Shown: positions 1 through 11,836 of the stretch, one piece after another
Layout of the letters: each line of letters opens with the position of its first letter
Numbering within the stretch: position 1 is the stretch's first letter
From: Melampsora larici-populina 98AG31
Lineage: Eukaryota > Basidiomycota > Pucciniomycetes > Pucciniales > Melampsoraceae
Length of the DNA stretch: 64,000 nucleotides
NCBI RefSeq assembly: GCF_000204055.1
Contig: NW_006768785.1
Span: 802,538-866,537 of the forward strand
Direction of reading: 5' to 3'
Program-made: the position numbers and the translations under genes
The notes under the pieces: generated by a model
The model's database searches: none
What the model saw: only the letters and a program-made list of their open reading frames with translations
What the model was told of the DNA's origin: nothing

Positions 1-240
1 ATCCTCAAACACATCCAGTGCTATTTTCAATCATTGACCAGTGAGGTGTATAAATTGTTCATTGTACTACAAAAAATTGAATTCTGAACCCACTTCGAAG
101 TGGAGTTGTGCAATGCTTCTCCTTCGATCATTCTTTTCTTGAGCCCAGTTAAACTTGTTCAGCTAGCCCCCGTGATGCGACGTGGTCTACTGGGTAGGGG
201 GCCAATATATCATCACATGGTTGAGTCTGAAAAGTCACAA

Positions 241-870
241 ATAATGTGTTTATCAGCACTGCCCTAAGCATCCATTTGGTCTCAAGTGTTCAGTGGGACC
301 ATCAAAGCTATTCCCAGAGTCCTGCATAATATGGCCACCCAGAGTCGTCCGTTTATTCTTCTCACAATTGATCAATTGATTGACCTCATAATTCCAAAAA
401 ACAGATTCTATGTGCATCCAAAGTTGCCAAACACTCCAACAGAATGATACAGTTTGTTATTTATTTTTCAAAAAAAAAAAAAAGCAAACCAGGCACTTTC
501 AAGGCCTAAAAACAGGTGAAGGATTTTAGACTTGTAACCTGATTGGAGGTTTACATATAGGGTTTTACAATTTCCAACCATACACAAACCGGATCTTTTG
601 TAGATCTTGCTTCATTGTCTTTTTGAAGAAAAACAACTCTACCTGTTGGATTGTTTGGGAGCTTTGGGTGCACATGGAGATTGTTCTTTGGGATTATGAG
701 GTCAACCAATCAGAAAGGTACAACCAGACAGCTTTGAGTGGCCACATTAGGTAGCACTCATTGGCTACTCAAACCACCAGGGAGTTAGTAATATATAGCT
801 TTGATGCTCTCACAGAACACTTGAGACCAAATTGATGCTTAGGCCCAGGGTAGTGCTGATGACCATTACA
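241..870. repeat. Inverted-repeat pair, possible foldback element
   Basis: About 70 bases at 241-312 recur inverted at about 797-870. Both copies carry a segment reading TTTGGTCTCAAGTGTTC, a nearby CAGCACT, and CATCAAAGCTAT at the inner side. The arms are imperfect and about 480 bases apart. No clear target duplication was found, so the outer ends are not defined. It could be a miniature DNA transposon or two opposed copies of one repeat. The rest of 1-1240 shows no gene. Confidence 0.5.
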
Positions 871-1240
871 CTTTTATGAAAGGTGTCAATTTTTACTAAG
901 AATTCATTGATGGTCAAATCTCTGAAATCTGTTCCATGATATGTTGTCAAGACATTATTTCTCAACTCCCTATTGGTCCTCATACTACCCAAGTGCCTCT
1001 TGGCAAGCAAGGACATATACCTCCACAATTTGAGTGTGCAGGCTTTTGCTGGCTACTTTCTTGTTTCACTCTATCTCCATTCCAAGGTGATGCAATGCTG
1101 AACCCATAAAACTACACACATTTCTATATGCCCCTTAATTAACAAAGCTATAGAAATCCCAGTTTGAGATATAAATTGATGATTATTGCTTGAGCTACCA
1201 CCCAGAATTTACACAAAAGGTTATGAAATTGGGAAAAGTT

Positions 1241-2678
1241 TTAAGACATCCCAAATTTTTTTGAGCACAAATTTGTGTAAAACTCTTCATTGTAGATTGT
1301 AATATGTAATCTTAGCAGTTCAGGACCCAAAACATATGGGGTTGCAATGCAAATGCAGTGGCGCAGTGGGAAACACAACCCCACAAATACATTGCAAGGG
1401 CAATAACATGCCTTGTGCACGTCACTTGCACCCAATTTACAGTGTCCATATTTGTCCCCTTGAGAAATTAGAGCCCTTCCAATTGTAGTAAATACAAAAT
1501 TACTTGACCATTTCCAGACTGGTTCTTCCACATATTTGTAAGTGTCCATTTGCGCAGTGACTAGGAAAAGCTGAATGAGACCGGTGTTAGGTGTGCGTGA
1601 AGTGTTGCACCAATAAGTCATCAGGCCTTTGAAACCTAGTGAAAGTAACACCACCAGAGGCGCCAATGCTTCCGTCCGGAGACCAACCATGGATGATAGT
1701 TTATGGAACAATTTATTATGTCTTTTTGGGGGAGACACATTTGCTGGTTACATTTTTGGTGAATATTATGTGCTTGGATTACTGCAAGGGCTTTGATACA
1801 ACCATATATTGAGTCAACTAGCTTTGTAAGCTGGGAAATGTAGTTCATTTTGGCATTTTGACTCCTGGTCCCGTTTGATTTGATTGCAGATTGGAGACGT
1901 TGATAGTGAACAGCGCAAAGAAATGCATCCTTGAAATCCAGAAAAGGTAAGTTGTGACTGGCCAGGTCTTCAATAGGTGCCACACGGCCACCTTTGGATC
2001 CAATTAAGCCCACCACCGCCAATATGTACTTGCCTGCCATTTCAAGCCAATGTTTTGTCAGATTCCGCATGTGTCTGAATGTTAGACAAATGACCTCCTT
2101 GTGAGGTTCTTCACTGGACTGAGTTGCTGATTCTGATTCAATGTAATGCCCGTTGAAAGCCTGCTCTTGCGTCCAAGGGGTTTCAACATTGGGAATGTTG
2201 CATTAGCTATTATCACAAATAACGTGAAATTTTTGGGAATCTAATTGGACTTACTTTTCTCTTGGGCTACCTACTGACTCATTGTTCCCTTCTTTGAAAA
2301 CCGAGAACTTTTGGACCACATAATTTGCTCACATGGGTCATACACGGTCAGGCTAGCAGAGTAACACCCACATAGCATTTTTTGACATGCTTCATACATT
2401 AGCATACAGTCTTTTGTGGTCTCCTTTTTGAAGATGACGGATGAGCACTTGATATCAATCCTTTTGTTCAAAAGGTCCTTCCAGCTGACTGTAGGATGAG
2501 CGTTTGAGACGTCAACAGCCAATTCTTCTAGGCGGCTCTCATAGGCAAGAAGGGCTGACTGGGCCAGTGGTATTCCAGGTTGGGCTTGGCAGCAAGTGGC
2601 CCGTTTGCAGGTGTTGCAGAAACAATTAAAGAATCTTGGGGCCCGTTCGGCTGAAAACCAAAAGTAGCTTTTGGCCAA
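1241..2678 (-). pseudogene. Degenerate minus-strand reading frames, family not recognised
   Basis: Three minus-strand open stretches lie here (1241-1738, 1636-2070, 2271-2678), in different frames and without a convincing splice model joining them. The 2271-2678 stretch looks protein-like: it has a cysteine cluster CFCNTCKRATCC followed by an amphipathic run (ALLAYESRLEELAVD). I cannot name a family. Transposon origin is inferred only from the repeat-rich setting. The upstream part of what may be the same gene is at 3408-3746, beyond a miniature element at 2639-3407. Confidence 0.35.
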
Positions 2679-3407
2679 AAGCTACACCAAAACCGAAAAG
2701 CACTTTCTGATTTTGGTCAAAAACACCGGCGTTCGGTAAGTTCGTTTGATCAAAATCAAAAAGCACTTTTGGTCAAAAGTTCTTCGAATTTCAAAAGCAG
2801 CCTTGAGGCTGCTTTTGAGACCAAAAGTACTTTTGCCCCTCAACTCAATCAATCAACCTCACCAGACCTCACCCTCTCAAACTTCAATCAACTCCAACTT
2901 CACCCACTCAACACCCCTTTCTCTCGTCGTCTTTTTATCCGTCGATTTTCTCGTCTCTTCTTATTATTCAAATTACTCATCAGCTGATACAAATGTTGTA
3001 CTGACTGTATGGATGTTAATCGATTGCAATGTTAACCAGTATCAAGTGTCAGAATGATAAGAAAGATTCAAATGAGTCTATGAATTGAGAGGAACTGGCA
3101 TTGAACAAACAGATACAAAAGATTCGATTGATGAATGTAGATGGATGAATGGATGAGGTTTGAAAAGAACGATCAATTTCAAGTTTTGATTCATTCAAAA
3201 GCACCTTTTACATGACCGTTACCGAACAGTCGAACGGTGTTCAAAAGGTCAACAATGATCAAAAGGATCTTTTGTTGACCTTTTTGGTCAACGGTTCGGT
3301 AAGTGCAAAAGCCGAAAAACAGCTTTTCATTTTGCCCCTTGAAAATGGGGCAAAATGAAAAGTTGTTCTTGGGTAACAACTTTTGGGAAAAACAGCCGAA
3401 CGGGCCC
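2639..3407. mobile_element. PIF/Harbinger-like miniature element
   Basis: The ends are inverted repeats that both begin GGGCCCGTTCGGCTG (left at 2639, right ending at 3407). The flanks are TTG on the left and TTA on the right, a near match to the TTA/TAA 3-bp duplication usual for PIF/Harbinger. The 769-base body has no transposase, only short inverted segments around CAAAAGGTCAACAA. It lies between two minus-strand open frames (2271-2678 and 3408-3746) and may have interrupted one ancestral gene. Superfamily is inferred from the ends and flank. Confidence 0.65.
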
Positions 3408-3746
3408 TTATATCCTTTGGATTTTGGGAATGAGACAACTTTCAGCATCCAGCGTCCAAAAATCCAACCTAATCACCTTGAGAGCAAGATCTTCAGGGTC
3501 TTGGCAAAAGACTTCAAATGAAGCTGATGGGTTTTGCAAGGCCTTATAAAGCTGGTCTTTGGATGATGACTGGGGAATAAACAAAGGGAAGGAGGCAAAA
3601 ATTTGCATAGCCAAAACACTATCATCAACCGCAAGCTCTTTACCAAAAACCAAACGGCTTGACTTACTAGGTGAGGCTGGAGTGATATCTTGGGAATTGT
3701 GATTCAGTGAGTTGGGAGCTTTGGGTATGGTACGTTTGAAGCGCAC
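3408..3746 (-). pseudogene. Open frame abutting the miniature element, unrecognised
   Basis: A 112-codon minus-strand open frame whose last codons run straight into the target-site flank of the element at 2639-3407. The translation is varied in composition and protein-like (for example SSKDQLYKALQNPSASFEVF and DPEDLALKVIRLDFW). It belongs to no family I recognise. Continuing across the excised element would reach the cysteine-rich frame at 2271-2678 with a one-base frame offset, so this may be the upstream half of one decayed gene. Confidence 0.35.
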
Positions 3747-5207
3747 AGAGGCACCTTGACGTTAGTCAGTGTCTGAATCAGGTGAATCAGGTACAATGCG
3801 CTTGAAACAAGGTAGCACCCAATCACTTGGCGCAGAGTAAGCGCACCCCGTGGTGGCTTCTGCATCTTGAGGAGCTGGTTCAGAAGGGAGAATCATGGGT
3901 TGTCAATGAATCAGAGCCAAGTTTTGACTGGGGCGCTTGAGGCGGATGACAATTTGATCCCTAGGTGCAACTGTCTTGCCGTTACCAGATTCTGTGAACT
4001 GCTCAGTAGGCTGGATTGGGGGCGCCTGCGCAGTACGTTTGGATTTGTTGTTTCAGTGGAATGATGTCTTCATCACGGCCATTTGGGAAGATAGCGGCTC
4101 CATGCTATCATCAGAGGCCGCAGGCACAGTGGGGGCCGGTCTGGGTAACACCTTTGAAATGCCCAGTTAGCAAAGTTTGTGGGGGTGCATATCAACTTGG
4201 GGAGTGCCACCCAATGTTGATTCATTGTCCTCTTCAGCCTTGTATTTGACCCATAATGATGATTCCGTGTGGTTGGTATATTCCTTGTTGGTCACCACTT
4301 AGCAAAGAAATCCATTTCAGTGTCCGCTTGTGACAGAAAAAAAGATTACCAAGCACGTACCTAGCCCCTCTAGGGCAATGGCTGTCACAAGTTTCTGCCA
4401 CTTGTTCATTAGTGTATCCAACATGGTTGTCTGGCTGATCATGAAAAACAAGCGTGGATTGTTGGGCGAGTGTTTTTCAGTATTCCTGGGCAAGCATGGT
4501 TGTATGTTGAATATGAGCAAGGAAATCTGTGTTTGCGGTTGCAGAAGCCCAATCAGGAATCTTGATTTGTGAGTCAATGCCTATCATGTAAGACAATTCA
4601 GAGGTCAGTCAATGGATTTGGGAACAAGCTGAAGAGATCCACTTACAACCACTCATGTACTCATGCATCTTTTTGGTTGTTTCCTCATCAAATTCCAGAT
4701 TGGGTTTTAATTCTAAAGGCCCTTTATCTTTGTCCCTCGTTGCCTCAGGTGAATGGTTTGCAGAGTCAAAGATGTGCAAAAGGAGGCCTGGGTACTTCAT
4801 GATTGAAACAATTCAAAGAAAATGAAACAAAGAAATATAAGGGCCTGTTCAGTATGAATCAATATACATATATTGTGAAATAATACACCAAACCAATATA
4901 CAGTACATCACGATATATGTATATCAAATTTTCCAAAAAGCTGGGGTGGTTGGGAGGTTCATTGGCCCAAAATGATAGACTCTTCATCACAATGTATTCT
5001 TCAATTCTGATATACAGCCAAAAGGCTGTCTATCAGACCAAAAAAGCCTTTCTGCCCCTCTCCCTTTTTCATAACACCCTCTCTCTTTACCATATCCATC
5101 TCTTCCTTTTCAATCACCCTCCTCTTTGATCACCATCACTTCCTTCACCATACACCCCTCTCATCATACATTATAACCATCAACCTTTCCCTTTGACATA
5201 TAACCAT
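3747..5207. other. Intergenic, no supported gene
   Basis: Only short open frames on both strands, with no splice-linked or family-like protein. From about 4843 the sequence opens with AGGGCCTGTTCAGTATGAA, which resembles the GGCC-rich termini of the Harbinger-like elements in this window, and the segment near 5030-5060 resembles 2818-2850. No partner terminus was found, so no element is called. Confidence 0.5.
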
Positions 5208-5210
5208 CTG

Positions 5211-6171
5211 CACTGTGAACATCATTCAACTTCCCCAAGTTGGAAGAGGAAAATGATTAATGGTACAGTTTCTCATAAAAGGATCCAATACTGCACACCT
5301 GAGCCATAAAACCACCACTACATATGTGGAGCAAGCTAAGTAAATAGTTGTCTATCAAGTACATACAGGTCTGCTCAGTTTTTTGCCCATCAGAATAAGT
5401 AAATCACATGTTATACCACATGTAACTTTTTTGACTTTGAAGAAATTGTCCCAAAAATTCACTACATATAATTCTGTAGCTGCTCAGGAAATATTGTTGA
5501 AGCTATTTCTTAGTACCAGAAAGGGTGTTACATGCAGTTGAGTTGATGAGATTACACCAAAATGTTGAGTCATTGTATGTAGTCAATCTTTGGAATGCTT
5601 TTGTCAATCTGAAAAAAGTTACAGCATGTATTACATATGAATAACTTATCCTGATGAGCAGATACCTGAGCAGAAGTGTATGTACTTGATGTCAGGTTGT
5701 GGGCGCGCTGATAATTTAAAAGGCGCGCCAGGGCGTGTTTTTTTGTTTTTTCTCGCGCCGGGCGTGTTTTTTTCAAAAAAAAGGTTGAGGGCCGAGATGT
5801 TGTTTTTTGTTGATATTTTTTCTAATTTTCAAGTTCCTGGAGCTATCTACCACAACACTTTTGCCATCTAAAGGTGAGTAAGAGATGCCTTTGCAGTTCC
5901 CAAAATGTATACAAGTCCTACTGCTGATGTCAACAACTCTGATATTGGTGATTTGGTGTGATTTTTGCAAAGGCGTGCCCACCCCCAATTTCTCGAATCT
6001 TCTGATGCTGCCCACAACCTGAACTTGATGACCACCTATTCACTGAGCCTCCTACACATATGTAGTGTGGGTGTTATGGCTCAGGTGAGGAGTGATAAAT
6101 CATTTTATGACAAATCGTACTTCCATCCTTTTTTCCTGCCCACTTGGGGAAGTTGAATAATGTTTGCAGTG
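5211..6171. mobile_element. CACTA-type miniature element, copy 1
   Basis: A 961-base element whose ends are long imperfect inverted repeats starting CACTG, followed by a shared ATTCAACTTCCCCAAGT. CTG flanks both sides (5208-5210 and 6172-6174), a 3-bp target duplication as expected for CACTA/CMC elements. There is no coding capacity. The centre at about 5700-5775 is unusually G/C-rich (GGCGCGCC, GGGCGTG repeats) and is missing from the second copy at 7008-7642. Most of the outer body matches copy 2 in reverse orientation. Confidence 0.8.
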
Positions 6172-6174
6172 CTG

Positions 6175-7007
6175 CTCACTCCGTCTTAGGTCTACTCTTC
6201 TGTATCAAATTGTGTGATGTGAATGTTACAAACACAGATGTACCCTTAGGTGGTTGATGACCACAATGAGTTTTCTTAAAAAGTTTGATGCAGTTTGAAA
6301 GTTCAATCAGATGGTTGATGACCACTCTGGATGGTTTTTAAAAAAGCTCAATGGAGTTTACAAGTTTGATGAAAATAAATGGTCAATGACCAGGATGGAT
6401 GGAATTGAAGATGGTTCAATTGTTCACAAGAACCATTGAATGATCAAGTTTCATTTGATATTCACTTTCAAGTGATGGTTACCAAACACTCAACCGGTCA
6501 TCAAAAGGTCAACAACACTCTTTTTGATCTTTCATTGACCATTTTGGTTGAGTGGTTGGTAAATTAAATAACCAAGAGATGGTTTTATCTGCCCCTTGAT
6601 ATAGGGGCAGATTGATATACAATCAATAAGACTTCTCATCATCTAAACAATTCCTCAAGAATAAGTATCATCTTTAATATATCTAATCATGCTTTTCAAT
6701 ATTCAATCCATTCAAAACACCTTAAAGATCCAAAAAGAACCATAAAAAATCACTTATATTCAAAGTACTATCCTATTCCAAAATCCAGCCTTGTAGTTAC
6801 AGCCATTGTAAGATCTACTAGCAAATCTTTGAAAAGTTTTGTCATCACCAGATTTAACTTTTGAAGTCAAAAACTCAAGACTATATCACCTTCAAAGTGT
6901 ATTGTCATGGTGCAGTGTAGACCAATGGGCAATAGAGTTATCAATCTCAAAAGAGCTTTTTTGAGTTTTTGACCTCTACATTAAATCTAACAACCACACA
7001 ATAATAA
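6175..7007. repeat. Repeat-derived spacer, related to 3205-3365
   Basis: The segment at about 6470-6620 (TGGTTACCAAACACTCAACC, CATCAAAAGGTCAACAA, TGCCCCTTGATATAGGGGCA) is a diverged relative of 3205-3365 inside the Harbinger-like element. This suggests a second, older member into which the CACTA-type element at 5211-6171 later inserted. No gene is seen. Confidence 0.45.
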
Positions 7008-7642
7008 CACTGCAAACATTATTTAACTTCCCCAAGTGAGCAGGAAAAAATGATTGGGAGTATGATTTGTCGTAAAATTATCTATCACTTCACACCTGAG
7101 CCATACCACCCACACTACATATGTGTAGCAGGCTCAGTGAATAGTTGGTTATAATGTACATACAGTTCTGCTCAGTTATCTGCTCATCAGCATAAGTTAT
7201 GCATAGGTAATACATGCTGTGACTTTTTTCAGATTGACAAAAGCATTCAAAAGATTGACTACATGCACTGACTCAACATTTTGGTGGAATCTCATCAACT
7301 CAACTGCATGTAACACCCTTTCTGGTACTAAGAAACAGCTTTAACAATATTGCCTGAGCAACTACAGAATTATATGTAGTACATTCTTAGGACAATTTTT
7401 TCAAAGTCAAAAAAGTTACATGTGGTATAACATGTGGTATAACATGTGATTTACTTATTCTGATGGGCAAAAAACTGAGCAGACCTGTATGTACATGATA
7501 GAAAACTATTTACTTAGCTTGCTCCACATATGTAGTGTGGGTGTTATGGCTCAGGTCTACAGTATTGGATCCTTTTATGACAAACTGTACTATTAATCAT
7601 TTTACTCTTCCAACTTGGGGAAGTTGAATGGTGTTCATAGTG
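7008..7642. mobile_element. CACTA-type miniature element, copy 2 (reverse orientation)
   Basis: A 635-base relative of 5211-6171 inserted the other way round: its left end matches the reverse complement of the right end of copy 1, and the reverse. The termini are CACTGCAAAC and, inverted, CACTATGAAC, each leading into ACTTCCCCAAG. The flanks read ATAA on both sides (7004-7007 and 7643-7646). It lacks the G/C-rich centre of copy 1 and has no coding capacity. Confidence 0.75.
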
Positions 7643-7933
7643 ATAAGGGTAATCAAAGCAAGTATGTGGGACTACATATGTGGTGCCACATACAACTTTC
7701 ATATTTTCTTTTTGACAGGCAAAAGCAAAATGACCTAAACTGACATTTTCAATCACACAATTGGCCAAATATAATTCAATTTGTCTTTTTCTTTAACTCA
7801 TTAGTCAAAAATGAAATTTGAAAAGTATGTGGTGCCACTTACTTACTTTGAGTACCCTCAAGGCTCTCAAATTTTGCCAACAGAGCTTACAACTGTAATC
7901 AATGAATTTCACATGTGTGCATACATATCACTG

Positions 7934-8064
7934 CCAGCATTAAAGAGGTTCCCAGATGGGAATATGGGTCATAGGAATCAGACAGCCTTTGTGACTACAT
8001 ATATTACAATGGTGGTCTGATCCCTACAACCCATATTCCCATCTGGGAACCTCTTTAATGCTGG
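7934..8064. repeat. Perfect 36-base inverted repeat
   Basis: Bases 7934-7969 and 8029-8064 are exact reverse complements, separated by 59 bases. Each arm contains GAGGTTCCCAGATGGGA. The same core appears as an inverted pair at 36311-36653, so this is a terminal-repeat family and not a chance hairpin. No target duplication was identified. Confidence 0.8.
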
Positions 8065-8611
8065 CCGTTACTGTGTGCTCTAACTTCAAAAAAAATCCAA
8101 AAAACTAAACAAACAAATCATCACAAGATTCTCAAATTCATTTATTGAAATGACCTCGCCCTCAAAAGTTTTTTTTTCAAAAATAAATAAAATAAAGAGA
8201 AACCTCCACTTTCATTGAAATAAGAAACAAAAAAAGAAAAAAGTCATCATATATATCATATATATACATATACAACAAAAGAAAAAAAAGGAAAACAAAA
8301 TGAAAAGTGCTATACCAAAACAAAACAAAACAAAAAAAGTGAAAAGTTTTTTTTTTCTACAAAATCTAAAGAAAAAAAGAGAAAAGAAAGAGCCAATCAC
8401 TCAAAAATGAAAAAAATGAAAAAAATGAAAAATGAAAATGATAGTCTAAAAGAACATTATATATTTATAGTCAAAAGAAATCCGATCCAAAAAAACAAAA
8501 CAAAAAAATAACTTAATCTCTCTTCCTTCACTCATAACTCAACACTCTCCACTTCCTCCTCCACCATTTCCTTCTCCCAATTCATTCTCAATCCATTGGA
8601 AATCCTTTCCC
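8065..8611. other. A/T-rich 3' flank of SCH9
   Basis: Low-complexity purine-rich sequence with runs of AAAAC and AAAAG and short TATA repeats around 8250-8275. No gene is seen. It includes the probable 3' untranslated region of the SCH9 gene, which ends at 8612. Confidence 0.6.
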
Positions 8612-11600
8612 TTAATCTCTTATACTAGACATTCCAAATTTACTATGAGCAGCTCCACTACTCATAATCATATCAGATTCACCATGATAAGAAAACCTAA
8701 AAAAAATCAAATCAAAAATCAAAAATCAAAAAACGAAACCTCATCAAATCCCATCTATAAATGAAAAACCAACTTACCCTCTAAAATGATCTTGTAAACT
8801 ATCCTGACTTTTCCTTTTATTCGTTTCCGAAATCTCAATCGGTTTACTTTTACTTCCATTCATCATCCCATTCGAATTGCCATTCCCATTGGAATTTATT
8901 CCCGTCAGATAATTCGTAGGATTACTTTGAATCAATTTCGAATTCACAAAACTTGAAGTTTGTTTTAACCAATCATCCGATCGATCATTCTCATCAAAAC
9001 AAACAAAATCTTGAATCTCGTTCCTTAAATCTAATTTCGTAAACTGATCATCAAAATTCGAAACCGATTCATCTGATTCAATAAACGGTTTAAAACTCGG
9101 TACAATCTGTCGAGTCGATAATAAATCCCAATCTATAGATTTGAAAAACGAATGTGATTTCAAATCTTTCGTATCGTTTTGTGATCCTAACCTATGTTTC
9201 GGATTTCGATTTAATAACTAAACATCAAAACCAAGTCCAAAAACCAAAATTAGTTTCATTTTTTTTTCTTTTGATACAGAATTATGAAATAAATAACCAA
9301 CTCCTTTCACAAATTGTTTTCCATCATCTCCAATCACTCCTCTAGGAAACTTAATCTTACCAAAACAAATGTTCTTATACATCTGTTGATTATCCTCTGC
9401 ATAAAACGGTGACCAACCACAACACATCTCAAACAGTAAAACTCCAAGTGACCAGAAATCCACCAATTTCGAATACCCATGATCATCTAATAAAACTTCA
9501 GGTGCAAGATATTCAGTCGTACCACAAAACGTCGTCGTTAATTGATCTGATCTTAGATTCGGTTTACTTAATCCAAAATCACACAACACAATATGTCCTG
9601 TTGCATCTAATAGGATATTTTCTGGTTTTAAATCTCGATACACTATATTATAATAATGTAAATGTTCTAATGCTAAAACGATTTCAGCTGTATAAAACCT
9701 TGCTCTTTCTTCTGTGAACCTTCCTTCTTTTTGTAAATGATGAAATAATTCCTATTCAAAAAGTCAATCCAAACAAAAAATCAACCTCATCTTCTTGATT
9801 AGGATCTATCAAATCCTCAATCAAATCACTTACTCCTCCACTCTTATAATCCATGACCAAAAACAATTCACCCGGACTTTGAAAACTAAATTTCAATCCC
9901 AACAAAAACGCACAATCATTAGATTGTTGAAGTATATTCCGTTCTCCAATCGTATGTTCCACTTCTTTCTTATCAATCACTTCTTTCTTACTCAAGACCT
10001 TCATCGCATAAATCCGTTTAGTATCTTTCTTTCGAACCTGAAACACTCTCCCAAACGTGCCTTTTCCAATCATTTTTAAAAATTCAAAATCTTCTACACT
10101 CAATGATTTTTTACTAGAATGTTCTTTATACTTTAATTTCAATCGGATCTCTCCTGTACATTCTGCATTTTGGGTTCCTAATCTAGGACCACCACCACAA
10201 CAACAACAACAAAAAGTTCAAACCAATCAAAACCAATCATTGGAAACCAAATCGAACATCCAAAATTGATAACTTACTTATACCATTGATCAAACCAACC
10301 ATTACTTTTGACCAACTGATTAAAATTAATTTCAATCTCAGTTTCACCTAAAAACAATTCAACTCCTTCAATTCCAGGTGTGCTAGAATTCATCTCATCA
10401 TTTCCATTTCCATTAATCGTATCACCAATCGATCGATCATAAACCGAAACATGTAAAGTACGATGACTTAGATTCAAATGTTCATGTTCTGCCACATCAC
10501 TAATTTCATACGAAGAAAAAAACCCAAACCGAAGAATAAGCAATCAAGTTCAAATCATTCAAACCTTGATGAAAAATGACAACACTAACAAATCAAGTTC
10601 TTGTTTCCAAATCGGATTTTGACCACTCAAACCCACCGATCCATTCCCATGATCCAAGCCTCTAATCTCACTCTCCATCTCCTCTCCCACTGGAGGTCCT
10701 TTCCCATCTGTTCCAATAGTCGAATCAGACTTTGGTCTAGACTGATTATAAAGAATCACATCAATCGATTTACCCGACTGATGTCCACCACCACCTCCTT
10801 TTCCTACCGATCCATTCTGAACCGAAGAAACGTTTCCTTTACTCTCATCTTGATCTTCTTCAATCGGTTCTCGACTCACAAACTCATTATTATCAAACTG
10901 AGCTACCACATAAGGTCTAGACCTACTCGAAGAACATACCAACGATCTAGCCGAAACAATCTTGACGGATAATAAACCTTTGGGTGGTTTGGCTATCGAA
11001 TGAGTTTGAGGTTCTGAGAGATTGCTAGGTGAGGTGGTTAATGATCTGTTAGGTAACGTTTTGATGTCTGAGCCGGTCTTCATATTTGTAATAGCTTCAA
11101 TTAAATTCTTGTTATCTTTCATAATCTTACTTTCTTCATTAGATTCCTTTCGATCTTCTTCTTCTTTGTCTGTTCTCTCCTTCATTTTCGTATTCAATTG
11201 AATTTCACTCTTGTTTTGAGACTGGTTTTGCTGAGATGGATTGGGTTTCGAATCCAAAGTTGTAGAATTAGATAATTTAGTTGAAGAACCAGATGATTGA
11301 GCCATCGTGCCACGTAAAGCGTTCTTAGCTCTATGAATCGGATTAGTAGTAAAACTAAAATCGCTAGTAGAAGGTGAAGGAGTAGAAGAAGGTGAAGATC
11401 GATGAAGAGGAACTTGTTGAGCGATAGCCTTGAGAGCAGTGGTAGCTAAACCTTGAGAGGTAGATTGATGAATGTGTTTTGAATGAGAGATCGGATTGGT
11501 TGAATGATCAGTGAGAGATTGATGATTGAAATATTGATTTGAACTGTTAGGCATGGGAGTTTTGAAACCATCATCAATGATAGAAGATTGCTGATGATCA

Positions 11601-11836
11601 ACTTGTTCTTCTTCTTGTTCTTGTTGATGATGATTGAGATGATTGATTTGAGAAGCTAAAGATGATTTACGAGAATGAGAGAGTGATTGAGGATGAGGAT
11701 GAGGATGAGAATGAGAATCGAATGGATCGATTTCAGTTGAAGTACCAGCTTGAGCCGATGCTTTGGGAGTTAATTGATCAGTAGCTACACCTCTACTCCA
11801 AATGTTGAGTAGCGATGATGAATTTGAATTTGACAT
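8612..11836 (-). CDS. SCH9: AGC-family protein kinase, SCH9 orthologue (six exons)
   Basis: Exons 10590-11836, 10278-10499, 9834-10182, 9302-9751, 8778-9217 and 8612-8696 give 930 residues in one frame. A Ser/Gln/Asn-rich N-terminus (1-280) is followed by a C2 domain (about 285-490, with a roughly 75-residue low-complexity insert and the typical NPIWKQELDFDV strand). The kinase domain has GKGTFGRV, the lysine in YAMKVLSK, YRDLKPEN, DFG and TFCGTTEYLAPE. FCGTTEYLAPE and FEMCCGWSPF are diagnostic of Sch9 rather than Ypk1. The AGC hydrophobic motif FRGFSY is split by the last intron. In yeast Sch9 is a TORC1 substrate controlling growth, ribosome production and stress responses. The donor after 10590 (GTTAGT) was chosen because it alone joins the C2 strands in frame. 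The start is the first ATG of the long exon. Confidence 0.93.

Noticed and set aside
10601..10972. + strand open frame opposite SCH9 exon 1
   Set aside because: It is a shadow of the kinase gene, whose domains and splice sites are unambiguous on the minus strand.
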